Shown: positions 22,478-34,171 of the stretch, piece by piece
Layout: every line of letters begins with the position of its first letter
Numbering within the stretch: the stretch's first letter is position 1
Assembly: GCF_050624435.1 (NCBI RefSeq)
Contig: NC_134541.1
Location: forward strand, 101,056,805 to 101,120,804
DNA from: Tenrec ecaudatus
Taxonomy: Eukaryota > Chordata > Mammalia > Afrosoricida > Tenrecidae
Direction of reading: 5' to 3'
Length of the DNA stretch: 64,000 nt
Made by a program: the position numbers and the translations under genes
Notes under the pieces: generated by a model
Told to the model about the DNA's origin: nothing
What the model saw: the letters and a program-made list of their open reading frames with translations, nothing else
The model's database searches: none

Positions 22478-24670
22478 TAAAATAATTTTATTAGGGCATC
22501 TTACAACTCTTATCACAATCCATACATACATACATTGTGTCAAACACATATGTAAATTTGTTGCCATCATCATTTTCATAAATATTTTCTTTCTACTGGA
22601 GCCTTTGGTATCAGCTCCTCATTTTCCCCCTCCCTTCTCCATCCTCCCTCCTCATGAACCTTTGATAATTTATACATTATTATTATTTTTTCATGTCTTA
22701 CACTGACTGCTGTTTCCCTTTACCCACTTTTCTGTTGTCCAAGCCCCTGGGAGGGGGTTATAGATAGTTTATCTGTGATAAGTTCCCACTTTCCATCCCC
22801 ACCTTTCCCTTACCCTCCTAGTATCGCTACTCTCAATATTGATCCTGAGGGATTATCTGTCCTGGATTCTCTGTGTTCCCAGCTCTGATCTGTACCAGTG
22901 TACATGCTCTGGTCTAGCCGGATTTGTAGGGTAGAATTGGGGTCATGATAGTTGGGGTTGGGTGGAAGGGAGAAAGCATTAAAGAACTAGAGGAAAACTG
23001 TATGTTTCAATGGTGCTATACTGCACCTGACTGGCTTGTTTTGGGTCTTTGAAGCCTGATACCTGATCCTATCAAGACCTTGTGATCACACAGGCTGGTG
23101 TGCGTCTTCCATGTGGGCTTTGTTACTTTTCAGTTAGATTGCCACTTGTTCATCTTCAAGCCTTTAAGACCCCAGACTATCTTCTGATAGCCAGGCACCA
23201 TCAGCTTTCTCACCACATTTGCTTATGCACCCTCTTTGTCTTCAGCGATCATGTTGGGAAGGTGAGCATCACAGAATGCTAGGTTATTAGAACAAAGTGT
23301 TCTTGCATTGAGGGAGTACTTTAGTAGAGGCCCAATGTCCATCTGCTACCTTAATACTTAACATATAAGTATATCTACATAGATCTATTTCCCTATCGTT
23401 ATATATAAATATATTTACATATGTACATGCCTATATTTAAGCCTCTATAAATGCTCTCGCCTGCTAGTTCTTTCCTCTATTTCCTTTTATTTTCTTCTTA
23501 TCCCACTATCATGTTTGGCCTTCATTCAGGTTTCAGTTATTTCTCTCAGTTACATTGTCTTTGATAAAGCCCCACCAGGCATCCTATGCCCTCTTCAGCG
23601 TCTATTTTAGTTCCCTTGTTCTCTTATCCCTGGTTTGTTAACACCCACTTCCTTTTTTTCCCTCCCCCTCTCCTATGCACCCCCCATCCCCCGAACCGTA
23701 GGTCCTGTTATTTTCTCCTCTGGATTATTTATCCTGCCTAGCTTATCTAGATAGACATGCTGAGACAATAATAAGCACAAAAACAAGATAGAGCAAAACA
23801 AAACAAAAACCAAGGACAAAGAAAAAGAAAAGCCTATAAATAGCTCACGGTCTGTTTGTTGACCTTTAGGGGTGTTTTCCGGTTGAGTCTGATGGGGTGC
23901 CATGCCCAACCCCAAAGTCTATTTTTGGTGTTCCCTGGGGACTTCATAGCTTTGCTCCCCTTGCTGCTTGGTTGCACACCCTTAGCGTTTCGCCCTGGTG
24001 TGCTGGGGGTCAGATCGGGCACAATGCCCGCACTGTGCCTTCAGTGCTGTCCCTGGAAGCACTACAGGTCAGTGAAGGATGTCGTGTCTCGTGGTGGGGC
24101 TGGCCTTATGGTCCTCTCTGTGCATTGACTGCTCTGAGCAGGAATATCGTCCTCAGGGCTTGGTGAGCCAGGATGCGCTCCACTCTTTCCTTCCCCTTAC
24201 TTTGCTCCTGTGTGCTCTGATCAGACGTGTCCCTCTCCCTGAGCTGTGGCTTCAGTGCTGCCCTCTGAAGTGCATTCTTCTTGGGGGAGGGGGTCCGTGT
24301 AGTTGGGATGGGGGCCGGCCCTGGTTGCTTAGTTTCGAAGCGACTCGGGGAATAGTTTCAGTTCACGCTTTGGAGGGCAGCTCTGGGGCATGGTCTTGAG
24401 GACTACAGCACATTCAGTCTGCACTATCCGAGGGTTTAAAGTTCCGTCCCTTGTTTTCCTCTCCATCAGTCAGGAGTCTATTGGGTCACAATGTTCAGTT
24501 TTGTGGTGCCTGGCTCCCTCTGGGTCTGATCTCAAGGTGCAAGATGCACCTTTATTGGGGTAACTAAGTTTGTGTTTCTCTATTCCACCCCACCCCTAAG
24601 TAGTTTATGAGATTGCTCTAAATAGATACTGCGTTCATTTATCATTCACTAATTATTATTATTTTAGTTC
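22478..24670 (-). mobile_element. Long L1-type 3' region (antisense), about 2.2 kb
   Basis: Begins with the reverse of the poly(A) end (aaaataattttattagggc) and runs through the whole 3' UTR-like consensus shared with copies at 36.2, 49.3, 56.1 and 58.1 kb. No ORF2 part is reached. Short reading frames inside are repeat-derived. Confidence 0.88.
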
Positions 24671-24675
24671 CTACC

Positions 24676-24795
24676 TTGGTATCATAGTGGTCATGTGTCG
24701 GGTTGCTAACCAAGAGGTCAGCTCTTTAAAACCACCAGCTGCTCCGCTGGAGAAGATGGGGCTTTCTACTCCCATGAAGAATGACAGTCTCGGAT
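24676..24795 (+). mobile_element. AfroSINE-like copy, tail missing
   Basis: Sense head and box (gttgctaaccaagaggtcag, ctttaaaaccaccagctgct) and middle (ggctttctactcccatgaag). It then runs directly into an L1-type fragment. Confidence 0.85.
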
Positions 24796-24868
24796 CCCTA
24801 TTCTCCCTTACAAATCCGGCTAGACCAGAGGATGTACATACACTGGTACAGACAGGAATCAGAACCTC
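24796..24868 (+). mobile_element. Short L1-type fragment
   Basis: aatccggctagaccagagga and acactggtacagacaggaa match the same internal piece found at 49.7 kb. Confidence 0.7.
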
Positions 24869-25529
24869 ACTCTTTATTTGTCTTTCTCTCTCCTTTTAAT
24901 TTTCTGCATTAAGTTACAGGCAATACAGTAACGCATACAGGTCACCAAAAAAAGATATATCAGGGTGTTTTGGGTATTTGTGTCTGTAGAAATAATATCT
25001 TCTTTTTGTTGTACCAGGGGATCAACCACATCACTTCATGAATAATTGACGCCTTTATTGAACAGCTGGTTCAAGAGGAGGTCATCACCCCGAAAAACAC
25101 CCCTGACTCCGGACAAAGGAGCATGGGGTCTGTATAGTTCAGGCTTAACGGGGAGGGAGAAAATGCAGGCAGTTGGGCTTTTACTTATGGGGCAGGCAGG
25201 ATACCAGGAGTCTGCAGACATCTGGAGAGATTCAAGGTCTGTCTGTCGGGAGAGTGGAGGGGAGGGAGGGGAGGAAGGACAGCTGGCTGCTGGCAGGGAG
25301 AGGTGGGGGCCGGGGTTGAAGGCAGTTTAAAGCAACATGGAGTTTCTCAAGCTAAGCTGGCAACTGCAAAATAGATGCACCCGTTTCACGCGTACTGGTC
25401 AAGGGTTTGGGTTACACCCAGGATGGGGCAGCCATCTCACGTTAGCTCAGAGCATTTCCTCACCTCTGTCTTGGGAGGAAAAACCCCAAACCCTAAGAAA
25501 CAGTGTCGGGAAAAAGCAAACAGAACCGG

Positions 25530-26062
25530 ATGAGTCGCCAGGGTGCAGTAAGGCATCGATGAAACACACTCTATTCCTCTGGTTCCTTGAGGCTTCCTCA
25601 CCCCCCACCCCCACTACCATGACCCCAGTGCTGCTTCTCACTTCAGACTAGACCAGAACCTGTGCACAGGTACAGATGAGAGGTGGGAGCTCACGACACA
25701 CAGAATCCAGGAGCAGGAGTGAGAATAGCGATACCAGAAGGGTAGGGGGAAGGGGGCCGAGGAAGGGAGAAAGGGGGAACTGATGACAATGATCGATACA
25801 TAAGCATGCACCTCTCTCCGGGGGAAGAACAACAGAAAACATGGGGGGAGGGTGTGAGATGGAAATAATAATAATAATATACAATCTATCAGGGGGTTAC
25901 GAGGATGGGGGGACGGAGGGGGAAAAAGAGTTGCTGATACTAAGGGTCCAATAGAAAGTAAATGTCTAGAAAAGAACGAAGGCAACATATGTACAAATTC
26001 GCCTGATGCAAGCGATGTATGGATTGTGACAACAGTGGTAAGAGTCTTCAATAAAATGAAAA
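25530..26062 (+). mobile_element. L1-type 3' end (older subfamily)
   Basis: Follows the family order to attgtgacaacagtggtaag and ttcaataaaatg, then an A-rich tail. More diverged than the 21 kb copy. The antisense 206-residue frame over it is repeat-derived. Confidence 0.8.
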
Positions 26063-26870
26063 GCGAAAACAGAACCTCCTCGGGAGAAAGAGGGCTGGAC
26101 CAAGCCTCGGGCCGGAAGTGCTGGAAGCCTCCAAGTTCTGTAGTTGTGCCCACAGCCACGTCTGCTGCCCTCCTGACCAGCCTCGCAGAGCAGCAGGGCA
26201 CACAAGGCCCTAGGCCTCCCCTTCGTCCCCTCCAGGATGAAGAGACACTACCACCCACCCCCCAAACCAGTCCATAGCTCCCTCCCTCCTAGCTGGGGTG
26301 CGGTTGACCTGCCTGCAGGTGTAGGTCTGATGGGCTGAGTCTTGGTCCTGGAAGCCCCTCTCCCCCTGCCCTGACCAACCTCAGCCCTCCTCCCAGGGCA
26401 AGAAGTCTGCCTTCAGGACTGCTCAGAGGCCCCCACAGAGGGAGGCAATGACACCAGCCACAGGTTCCAGGTCTCGTCCTGTTGGTGACCCCGACTTTGG
26501 GGATGAGGACCCAAAGCTGCAACCCAGTTCTGGCGAGGGACAGGGGTGGCACCCACACAGATTTTGTAGCTGTGTGTCTGTTTACCTGCCCCTCCCCTGC
26601 ACCCTGGCAGCCTTATCCTTGACAGGGCGCCCAGGCAGGTACAGCTGGCGAACACACAGAGAGCCGGCCGGAGTCCTGAGTGGCAGGCGACTGGATTATG
26701 CGCAAAGGGTTTTATGTTTTGGGGGCATAACTGAAGATAGTTAACAGCCCTCTGGCCAGGTGGCCACTCTGTGACACTTTTACCAGGAGGCTTCAAAAGG
26801 TGCGTGGGAAATTTTCATTGTCTATTCCTTTGATGCCTCCACTGAATTTCTGAAAGCCCTTTGTGTTTAG
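26063..26870. other. Intergenic, no recognised feature
   Basis: GC-rich unique-looking sequence with short reading frames. No family motif or repeat recognised. Confidence 0.4.
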
Positions 26871-26874
26871 TTAC

Positions 26875-27072
26875 TGGAGCCTTGGTGGCGTAGTGGTTAC
26901 GTCTTGGATTGATGACTTCAAAGTCAGCAGTTTGAAATCACCAGCCACTCCGCAGGACAAAGACAGGGCTTTCTACTCCGTAAAGAGTTACAGTCTCAGA
27001 AATTAACCCAGACAGTTCTTCCTACCTGGTGGGCTGCTAGGAGTCAATCTCGACTGGAGGGCCGTGGGCTGC
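26875..27072 (+). mobile_element. AfroSINE-like copy, full length
   Basis: Sense: ggagccttggtggcgtagtg head, caaagtcagcagtttgaaat, ggctttctactccgtaaag, tail near tcaatctcgactggagggc, followed by (TTAT)n. Confidence 0.9.
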
Positions 27073-27079
27073 TTATTTA

Positions 27080-28360
27080 TTTATTTTTTGGTTTTGTGTT
27101 TCATTGGCCTTGCTAACGAACTTCAGGATGATCTAGGGCCACGGTATCTGGTATAAATAGAATGCCAGTATTTAGTTTTTTAATTTCTAGTTAAACCAAA
27201 GCCAAACATACTGCCGTCCAGCCAATTCAGACTCGACATGACCCAGTAAAGCAAACATGGCCAGATGAAATTAATTTGTGATCCTATGTTTTCACCCAAT
27301 GTAGGCAGAACATCACTAGGAAATATAATTAGCGAAAAGGAATGGATGAGTTTTACTTGATCTTCTTTGTAAAGGGCCCAGCAGTAACGCGAAGGTTCTC
27401 AGCCATCGCCAGCATCTCTAACCCCTTCTCCATCTGCCCCCCCAGCATCATGTGACGCCTCACCTTCTGCCCTCTCATAGTCATTCTGCCGGGGCCACAC
27501 CTAATCAAGGCGGGATTGGGGGGGGAGCACAGGCTCCTTTTAGACATTAATAATAATTTATTTCTGTCCCCAAAGTTTATTAACGCGGGATTCCTTTGTT
27601 CTCTCCCCTCTGACGTTCTTCACCTTCTCCTGTGGCCGCAAGCCGTCATCCTCTGTCTCTCCCTCTCTCTAGCCCTCCCTCTCTTCATGCCCCTCACCCT
27701 GTCCCTTGACGCTCATTCCATTCCATTCCAAACACCCGGGAAGATCGCTAACACTAATAAAACCTGTTCATTAAAACCCACACTCCCGGCTCACTTTCCC
27801 TTTACCCTCGTTTGAAAGTCGGTGGGTATTTTACGCTCCGAGCATATTTCAATTGTTATCAGAAATACTTGATCTGGGTTTGGGCTTCCTAAATTTACAG
27901 TTGAAAAAGTCCATCAACCTACTTAAATTGGCTTGCAACACACTTGCTTATTTGAATGTCCGTAACCATTTCCCCGAGTTGGGTTTGCTTTTACCTTTGA
28001 GTTAATCGCAGTGAAATAAAAAGCTGCCCTGTGGATGGATGGGAACAGGTGGGGGAGATGGCTGTAGGGAGGGAGGTAGCAAAGCTGTGGTGTTGACTGG
28101 TGTCTTCTTTGGCCAGTGCTGCAGTAACAAATACACGCTGTGGCTTCAGGGAGCAGAAGGTCAAGAAGCTGCAGTTTTGAACTCCGGGTGTAGCTCTAGG
28201 GGGTGTAGCTCTAGGGGGCAAACCCTCGTCTCTTTCAGCTTCTAATAGCCACCGGCACTCCTAGGGTTAAGCTGATCTTTCTCCTTCTTTCCCTGTTCTT
28301 CCTCTTCCCCCCTGTGTGTGACTAAGTCTTTTCACAAGTCAGAAGTGATTAGGTTTCGGA
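27080..28360. other. Intergenic, no recognised gene
   Basis: AT-rich sequence. A tandem duplication of GGGTGTAGCTCTAGGGG lies at about 28186-28218. No coding sequence or named repeat recognised. Confidence 0.4.
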
Positions 28361-28364
28361 TCCA

Positions 28365-28530
28365 TCCTGGTGGTGCTGTGGGCTATGTGTTGAGATGGAG
28401 AAAGAAGAAACTTTCTACTCCCTGAAAGAGTTACCGTCTCGGAATCCCACAGGGGCAGTTCTACCCTGCCCTGTAAGGTTGCTATGAATCAGAATTGACT
28501 TGGTGACAATGAGCTTGGTTTGGCGTTTTG
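28365..28530 (+). mobile_element. AfroSINE-like copy
   Basis: Sense: ctggtggtgctgtgggctat head, ctttctactccctgaaagag middle, aggggcagttctaccctgcc body, tail atgaatcagaattgacttgg. Confidence 0.85.
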
Positions 28531-28710
28531 GAGGTGCTATTGGGTAAGCATTGGATTGCCAGCTATAAGGTCGGTGGTTCAAACCCACCATCTACTCTGA
28601 AGGTATATGAGGAGGCTAACTCCTCTCATAAAGATTTACAGCCTTGGAAATCCTGCATCACCTCTGTGAGCTGACATCCATTCAATGGCAACGGCTTTTG
28701 GTGTTGGTTG
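28531..28710 (+). mobile_element. AfroSINE-like copy (second in tandem)
   Basis: Starts right after the previous copy: gattgccagctataaggtcg, ggttcaaacccaccatctac, aaagatttacagccttgg, tail ccattcaatggcaacgg. More diverged subfamily. Confidence 0.8.
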
Positions 28711-28934
28711 GGATCCACCCTACCACAGTACGGCTCCTTAACAGAACCACAGAAAACCTTCTTTCCCACCAAGGTCACGTGTGTAGGTGTGGGAGCAGAT
28801 TGCCTTACGATGGATTCTGAGAACGGAATATGTGCCAGTTTCTGAATGTGGAGATATTGGTGCTAAAGTCTCTGAACGCAGAGAACCCGTGCTTCTGAGT
28901 AACAGAGTGCATTCAGTCTGGACCGCGTTCTTTC

Positions 28935-29420
28935 TTGAAGTAGTGCAGGGCTGCCACCTTTCTGGTTTAGGCAGGGCCTGTGGCAAGGAGCTGACTGCTC
29001 ACCCCGGGAAGCCGAGGCACCAGATGGTTTGACCTTCATCTAAGGTAAAGTGGACACTCTCCCTCCGGTTCCCTGGTAGGCTGCTGAAACACAGCATTCT
29101 GCAAAATATCCGTTCTACTCTCTGTTCCTGGATTTATCTTCCCCTCCGGACCATACACAAAATGACTAAAATATTAATGCTTCTTTGTTTGCCTTCAGAT
29201 AATGATGAACCAACCCTTTGTGTGAGAGCTGGTCACAGGCGGCAGGGTACACGACACATTCTGAATAAAAGCCTGCCTGAATAAAGACCTGGGCCTGGGA
29301 ATCCCTTCTCCTTGAGCCCCCTACACCCCAATGCTGTCTCTTGCCTTTCATCTGTACTCTATTTTCTCAGTTGCAGCTGAGCCCCTCTTGTTCCCGATCC
29401 ATTTGTGAGCTGGCTCTTAC
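28935..29420 (+). mobile_element. Solo LTR-like element (pair of the one at 32.5 kb)
   Basis: Collinear with 32540-33045: gtaaagtggacactctccct, ctgttcctggattt, cccctccgg, cagataatgatgaac, gaataaaagcctgcctg, cccctcttgttcccgatcc. The AATAAA followed by a short region looks like the R/U5 part of a retrovirus-type LTR. No internal retroviral genes are present. Family not named. Confidence 0.5.
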
Positions 29421-29779
29421 ATGTTGGTTCTGGGGTTAGGATGTGCACATATTTGGGGAGCTGCAGCTCAGTCCCTCGTGACTGGGATAAGGAGCATCCA
29501 TTCCCTTTGATTCCCTGGCTATAGAGATGACACAGGTGATATGCCACCAGACAACGCCATCAAAACTAAGGGGGGCATTCCAGACCCCTCCCCAGAGTGG
29601 TGTGGGGGCTGATTCATCATCACGTGAAGCTCAATGTCTTCCCTCCTCCTTTTGAAGATGGTTACTGTAGTAAAAACAGTTTCTACACGTGTAATCCAGC
29701 AACCTTGACTACGTTCAAGCTGTGCCCCCATGATCACTAGCCTTTTGCAGACGATGCCCACCCCCGTTCACGTTACATC

Positions 29780-30010
29780 AATAGACCTGAAGCAATGCCC
29801 CCGCCCCGCCCCCTTCCACCTGTGGTAACCACTCCTCACCTTTAGTTTCTGCATATTGTTCACTTAGACATGTGAAATCCCACAGCATTGGCCCTTTGGT
29901 GACGACTTACTCCATGCCTCACGAGGTGTTCCAGGTTCATCCACGGCGTGGCAGCGCCTGGACTTCATTCCTCCCTGTGGTCGAGGGGTATTCCATGGTG
30001 TGTGCTGGTA
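29780..30010 (-). mobile_element. Old antisense L1 fragment
   Basis: gtaaccactcctcaccttta, gttccaggttcatccacgg and ggtattccatggtgtgtgc follow the antisense order of old L1 3' regions. Confidence 0.6.
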
Positions 30011-30109
30011 CATAGAAAAAAGTCCTTAAAATTATAGATCTACATATAGATATATAATTTAGACATATTTGAGATAATGTGGTTTGTAAGTGTGCTGGTA
30101 CTTTTAAAA

Positions 30110-31130
30110 ATATATCATTTTTTTCCTGTGGTTATTAAGTACTTGAACTCTGGAAGGGGGAGATGTGGCTGGGCAGAATATTCCCGGGGGCCTGACTTCT
30201 GGAGCCTGGGGCTGGGCTGACGGGGGCGGGGTGGGGGGCTCTTCAAGCAGGAGCAGACGAGCAGGATTCTGGGGTTGTGCACGGCAAGATGGCCCGAGAG
30301 CCTGCACTTATAATTGTGTTAAATTGGATGCTCGAGTCCAAATTATTAAAAAATGGGAAGAGAAATAGATTTGGGCAATGTGGTTTTATCCGTTGATATT
30401 CTGCTTTGATCCTAAGAAGATTTTGTTGGAGGAGTTCCCCTCTAGGTGGGGCTGAGGTGGACTGGGAGGGGTGGGCGCATGCAGACCGTGTCCCATTGTT
30501 TCTAAGGGTCTGGACAAACCTCTGTGAGCTGCTCCTCTTCCAAACAAAAAGCGTGCTGTTTTCCTGGGATTCAGCAGGCTGCCGGGCTGCGGTCCTGGGG
30601 GAGGTCCTGAGCAGGGAGTGCTGTGGGAGAGTCTGAGTGTGCAGATGGCTGCAGGCCACCCTATGGCTGAGCGCTGGGAGGGCGTGGGAGGTGTCCTCCC
30701 TGGTGGATGGTCCAGACAGTGGGCCAAATGAAGGGCAGCTAGAACTGAAATTGGGTGAAGGGGGGGAAAGCCGCAGTTGAATCTCCCAGACCCTGAGCAT
30801 GGGGCTGGGATGAAGGAGAGGGAAACCTCCTGACCCACCCAGGGAAGAGGTTCTGGGGATCACCATGGACTGAAGATTCAGCAGTCTGAGGTACGGGACC
30901 ATGGGGATACCTGGCTCGAGTCTGTTTGTACTTGACTGTCCACTGTAGCTTAGACAGCAGGATAAATGAGACAAAATGTCGTGAGATCTACCAAGAATCA
31001 GCTGGCACTCAGGGCACCAGCTACCACTATTCACTGTTGCCGCTGCTTGGCCCAGCTTTTGCCAGTTTGTCCATCCATCCGCCCACGCGTCCACACACAC
31101 ATGCGTCCATCTTTTGCCCATGGATGCCAG
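30110..31130. other. Intergenic, no recognised gene
   Basis: Unique-looking sequence. A 351-residue antisense frame (30243-31298) covers it but has no domain, and part of it is an 18-bp tandem repeat; it is not proposed as a gene. Confidence 0.5.
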
Positions 31131-31137
31131 CACAGTG

Positions 31138-31222
31138 GTGGGGACTGCGGTGGAGGTGGGGGCTGCGGTGGAGGTGGGGGCTGCGGTGGAGGTGGGGACT
31201 GCGGTGGAGGTGGGGGCTGTGG
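31138..31222. repeat. 18-bp tandem repeat (GGC/GGT-rich)
   Basis: About 4.5 units of tgcggtggaggtggggnc. Translates to short Thr/Ala/Pro or Gly repeats in several frames. Confidence 0.93.
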
Positions 31223-31239
31223 AGCCAGCGCCTCCATAC

Positions 31240-31375
31240 TCAGCAGCTCTCTGCTCTTGGGCAAGTCCCTTAAAGCTTTTGTGCCTCTGTGACTTCATCT
31301 ATAGAGGGATCTGATAATGGCACCAATCTCACGGGATTGTTGGAAGACTGAATGAGCTGATTGTAGTGAAACCAC
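31240..31375 (+). mobile_element. MIR-like SINE
   Basis: ctgctcttgggcaagtccct, then acttcatctatagaggga and tgttggaagactgaatgag, the order of MIR elements. Confidence 0.65.
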
Positions 31376-31584
31376 TTGAATATATGAAATTAGATAAAAA
31401 TAAAGACTACAAACAACTCACACACGCCAAGGACGCTGTCTTCCTTGGATCCGCAACCAATGCTCTTGGAAGCAGCAGCCTGGAGATCACAGGACACATC
31501 GCACGGGTCAGTCTGCTGCACACGGTCTCTTTAAAGCGCTGTAAGCAAGGATGTTACTTTGAGGACTACAGTGCGCCTGACCCA

Positions 31585-31593
31585 TCATGCAAA

Positions 31594-31633
<40 letters not shown>

Positions 31634-32337
31634 ATATGTGTATATGTATTTATGTATATATACCATATTAAATGAAGGGGGAAGTGCAGAGTGGGGACCC
31701 AAGGCCCAAGTGTCGGCCAATGGATATCCCCTCATAGAGGCGTTTAGGAGAAGAGATGGGTTAATTAGGGTGCGAGGTAGTACCGATGAAGAACACAGCT
31801 TTCCCCCAGATCCTGGATGCTTCCTCCCCCCAACTACCATGATCCGAATTCTACCTTGCAGGCCTGGATAGGACAGAGGCTGTACACTGGTACATATGAG
31901 GGCTGGAGGTACAGGGAGTCCAGGGTGGATGATACCTTCAGGACCAAGGGTGTGAGGGGCGATGCTGGGAGAGTGGAGGGTGAGTGGGTTGGAAAGGGGG
32001 AACTGATTACAAGGATTCACATGTGACCTCTTCCCTGGGAGAGGGACAGCAGAGAAGGGGGGAAGGGAGACTCCGGATAGGGCAAGATATGACAAAATAA
32101 CGAGGTATAAATTACCAAGGGCACATGAGGGAGGGGGGAGCGGGGAGAGGGGAGGGAGGGGGAAAAGAAAAAAAGAGGACCTGATGCAAAGGGCTTAAGT
32201 GGAGAGCAAATGCTTTGAGAATGATTGGGGCAGGGAATGTATGGATGTGCTTTTTACAATTGATGTATGTATATGTATGGATTGTGATAAGAGTTGTATG
32301 AGTCCCTAATAAAATGTAAAAAAATAAAAAATAATAA
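31585..32337 (+). mobile_element. Young L1-type 3' end inserted in RTE, with TSD
   Basis: 753 bp, 5' truncated, starting at tcatgcaaaatatatata with a TA/TG microsatellite (31593-31660) and ending agtccctaataaaatg plus A-rich tail. The 15-bp duplication AGTGCGCCTGACCCA is at 31570-31584 and 32338-32352 and rejoins the RTE reading order. Confidence 0.93.
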
Positions 32338-32539
32338 AGTGCGCCTGACCCAAGCCATGGTGTTTTCAGCCGTCTCATATGCACATGAAAGTGGGCATTG
32401 AATAAGGAAGAGCGGAGAAGAATCAGTGCCAAGAAGAATACTGAAAGTGCCATGGACGGCCAAAGGAACCAAGCAAATCCGTCTTGGAGAAGCACAGCCG
32501 GAATGCGCTTGGAGGCAAGAATGGTGAGACTTCAGCGTC

Positions 32540-33045
32540 TGTGGGGGCAAAGCTGTTGCTCCTTGGGCAAATGTGACAGGACCACCGCCTTCCATGGCCC
32601 AGGCCCGGCCCTGTGAGAAAATGCTGCCAGCTCAACCATGGGCGTGTACGACGCACTGCATGGCCTGACTCTCGCCTGAAATAAAGTGGACACTTTCCCT
32701 CCTGCTCCCTGGGAAAGCTGCTGAGACGCAGCTTTCTACCATGTGTCAAGTTACTTCCTGTTCCTGACTTCTCTTCCCCTCCGGCCCCTGGATGAATTGA
32801 CTGATGTGTTATTGTTTCTTTGTGTACCCTGAGATAATTGTGAACTTGTCCCCTGTGGCAGGCTCTGTGACAAGGCGGGCACATAAACCTGCCTCAAATA
32901 AAGCTGCAGACCAGGCAGTGTCTCGACTCCACCGTCCCCTCGCCTCAACGTTGCCTCTTGTCTTTATCTCTTCGTATGTCTTTCACACGGGACACTGGGC
33001 CCCTCTTGGACCCTGTTCATTGTGAGAGCTGGTTTCCTTTCGGCA
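32540..33045 (+). mobile_element. Solo LTR-like element interrupting the RTE
   Basis: Collinear with 28935-29420, including ctgaaataaagtggacactt and a second AATAAA near cctcaaataaagctgcag. It lies between RTE segments that are contiguous in other copies, so it is a later insertion. I could not fix its exact ends or TSD. Confidence 0.55.
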
Positions 33046-33255
33046 TGTTATTAGGAGAGACCGGTCCCTGGAGAGGGCCAGCATGCTGGGTAAAGTGGAG
33101 GGGCAGGAAAAAGACGTTCAACAAGATGGGTTGATGCGGCGGCTGCGACAGTGGCTTCAAGCATACGAGCCACGGTGAGGATGGCAGTCTATTCTGTTGT
33201 CCCCGGAGTCTGCGAACCGGAATGGACTCGATGGCACCGAACAATAGTAACACGT

Positions 33256-33850
33256 CGATGGCAATCCCCGCAGACCACACTCTGCTCACATGTATCCACG
33301 AGAATCTAAATATCCCTTTGCCCACTCATTCTAGTCCCTTCTGGGGACCAGACACTTTGCAGGACATGGGGATACCCTGTTAAGAAAGACAGCCAAAATC
33401 ATTTGCAAATTGTAGGAGAGTTACAGAGGAAATAAGTTGCTGAGACAGGAACTAACAGGGTGGTCAGGAAGGGAGGGACATTGACACTGGGCTTTAAAGA
33501 GCCCGGGCTGTGAACAGTGGGAGGAGAGGGTTCGGGCAGCGGGAAGAGTGTGTGCAAAGGCTCTGAGCTGAGAAGAAAAATGGGGGTGGCTGGAAGGTGA
33601 GATTTTGAGGGACTGGCCAGAGGAGTCAACAGAGCCCAGCTTTGGGGGACCTCACAGGCTGTGGTGAGGATCTTATTAAGGAGGACTTAGGAGCTGTTAA
33701 GCAGAGGGATCTGATTTATGCTTTTGAAAGATGACTGGGTAGAGAATGAATCTGTGGATCTGGGGAAGGTAGGCACCTGCAGTCATCCAAGCAAACCAAG
33801 ATGTAACTGTGCCCAGGGTGTTAGCTGTGCAAACAGACCAGTGGATGATG
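33256..33850. other. Intergenic, possibly an ancient mammal-wide repeat
   Basis: gtgtgcaaaggctctgagct and gttaagcagagggatctga resemble widespread old repeats of the 'group-mean purine-rich' type, but I cannot name the family. No gene. Confidence 0.35.
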
Positions 33851-34171
33851 AGAGAGTGAGAGACAGATGGAGGGATGGAGGGACAGAGTGGGGGACAGTG
33901 AGGGACAGATGGATGGGAGAGTGAGGAACAGAGTGAGGGACAGATGGATAGAAAGCTAGATGGATAGAAGGGAAAGAGGTAGGAGGGTGGAAGATGGATG
34001 GATTGATGTAGAGGATGGATGGATGGGTGGGAGGATGGATGGATGGGTGGGAGGATGGATGGATTGATGTGGAGGATGGATGGGTTGATGTGGAGGATAG
34101 ATGGATGAGTGGGAGGATGGATGATTAATGTGGAGGATAGATGATATAGATATGGGTGGGGGATGGATGGG
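33850..34171. repeat. GATG/GGAT tetranucleotide-rich tract, left part
   Basis: Imperfect repeats of gatggatgg/gggaggatggat. Continues after the LTR at 35604. Confidence 0.9.

Larger units (their letters stand above)
31395..33255 (+). mobile_element. RTE/BovB-type LINE 3' part, split by an L1 and an LTR
   Basis: Sense RTE pieces at 31395-31584, 32353-about 32540 and about 33046-33255: ttggatccgcaaccaatgct, agcagcagcctggagatcac, gaagaatactgaaagtgcca, ggagagaccggtccctggag, ending near gaatggactcgatggcacc. The pieces are collinear with the copies at 51.0 and 52.0 kb. Fossil with frameshifts. Confidence 0.75.

Noticed and set aside
25638-26258. 206-residue antisense frame, and similar 150-220 residue antisense frames at 31508-32095, 34246-34713, 57200-57724 and 58454-59113
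   Set aside because: All overlay the same L1-type 3' region read backwards, with near-identical peptides at each copy; repeat-derived, not genes.
30243-31298. 351-residue antisense open reading frame
   Set aside because: It starts in an 18-bp tandem repeat, has no recognisable domain and uses a composition expected from the opposite strand. No splice or promoter signs.
28935-33045. A full endogenous provirus between two LTR-like copies
   Set aside because: No gag, pol or env-like reading frame was seen between them, and the right copy interrupts an RTE that continues on both sides.
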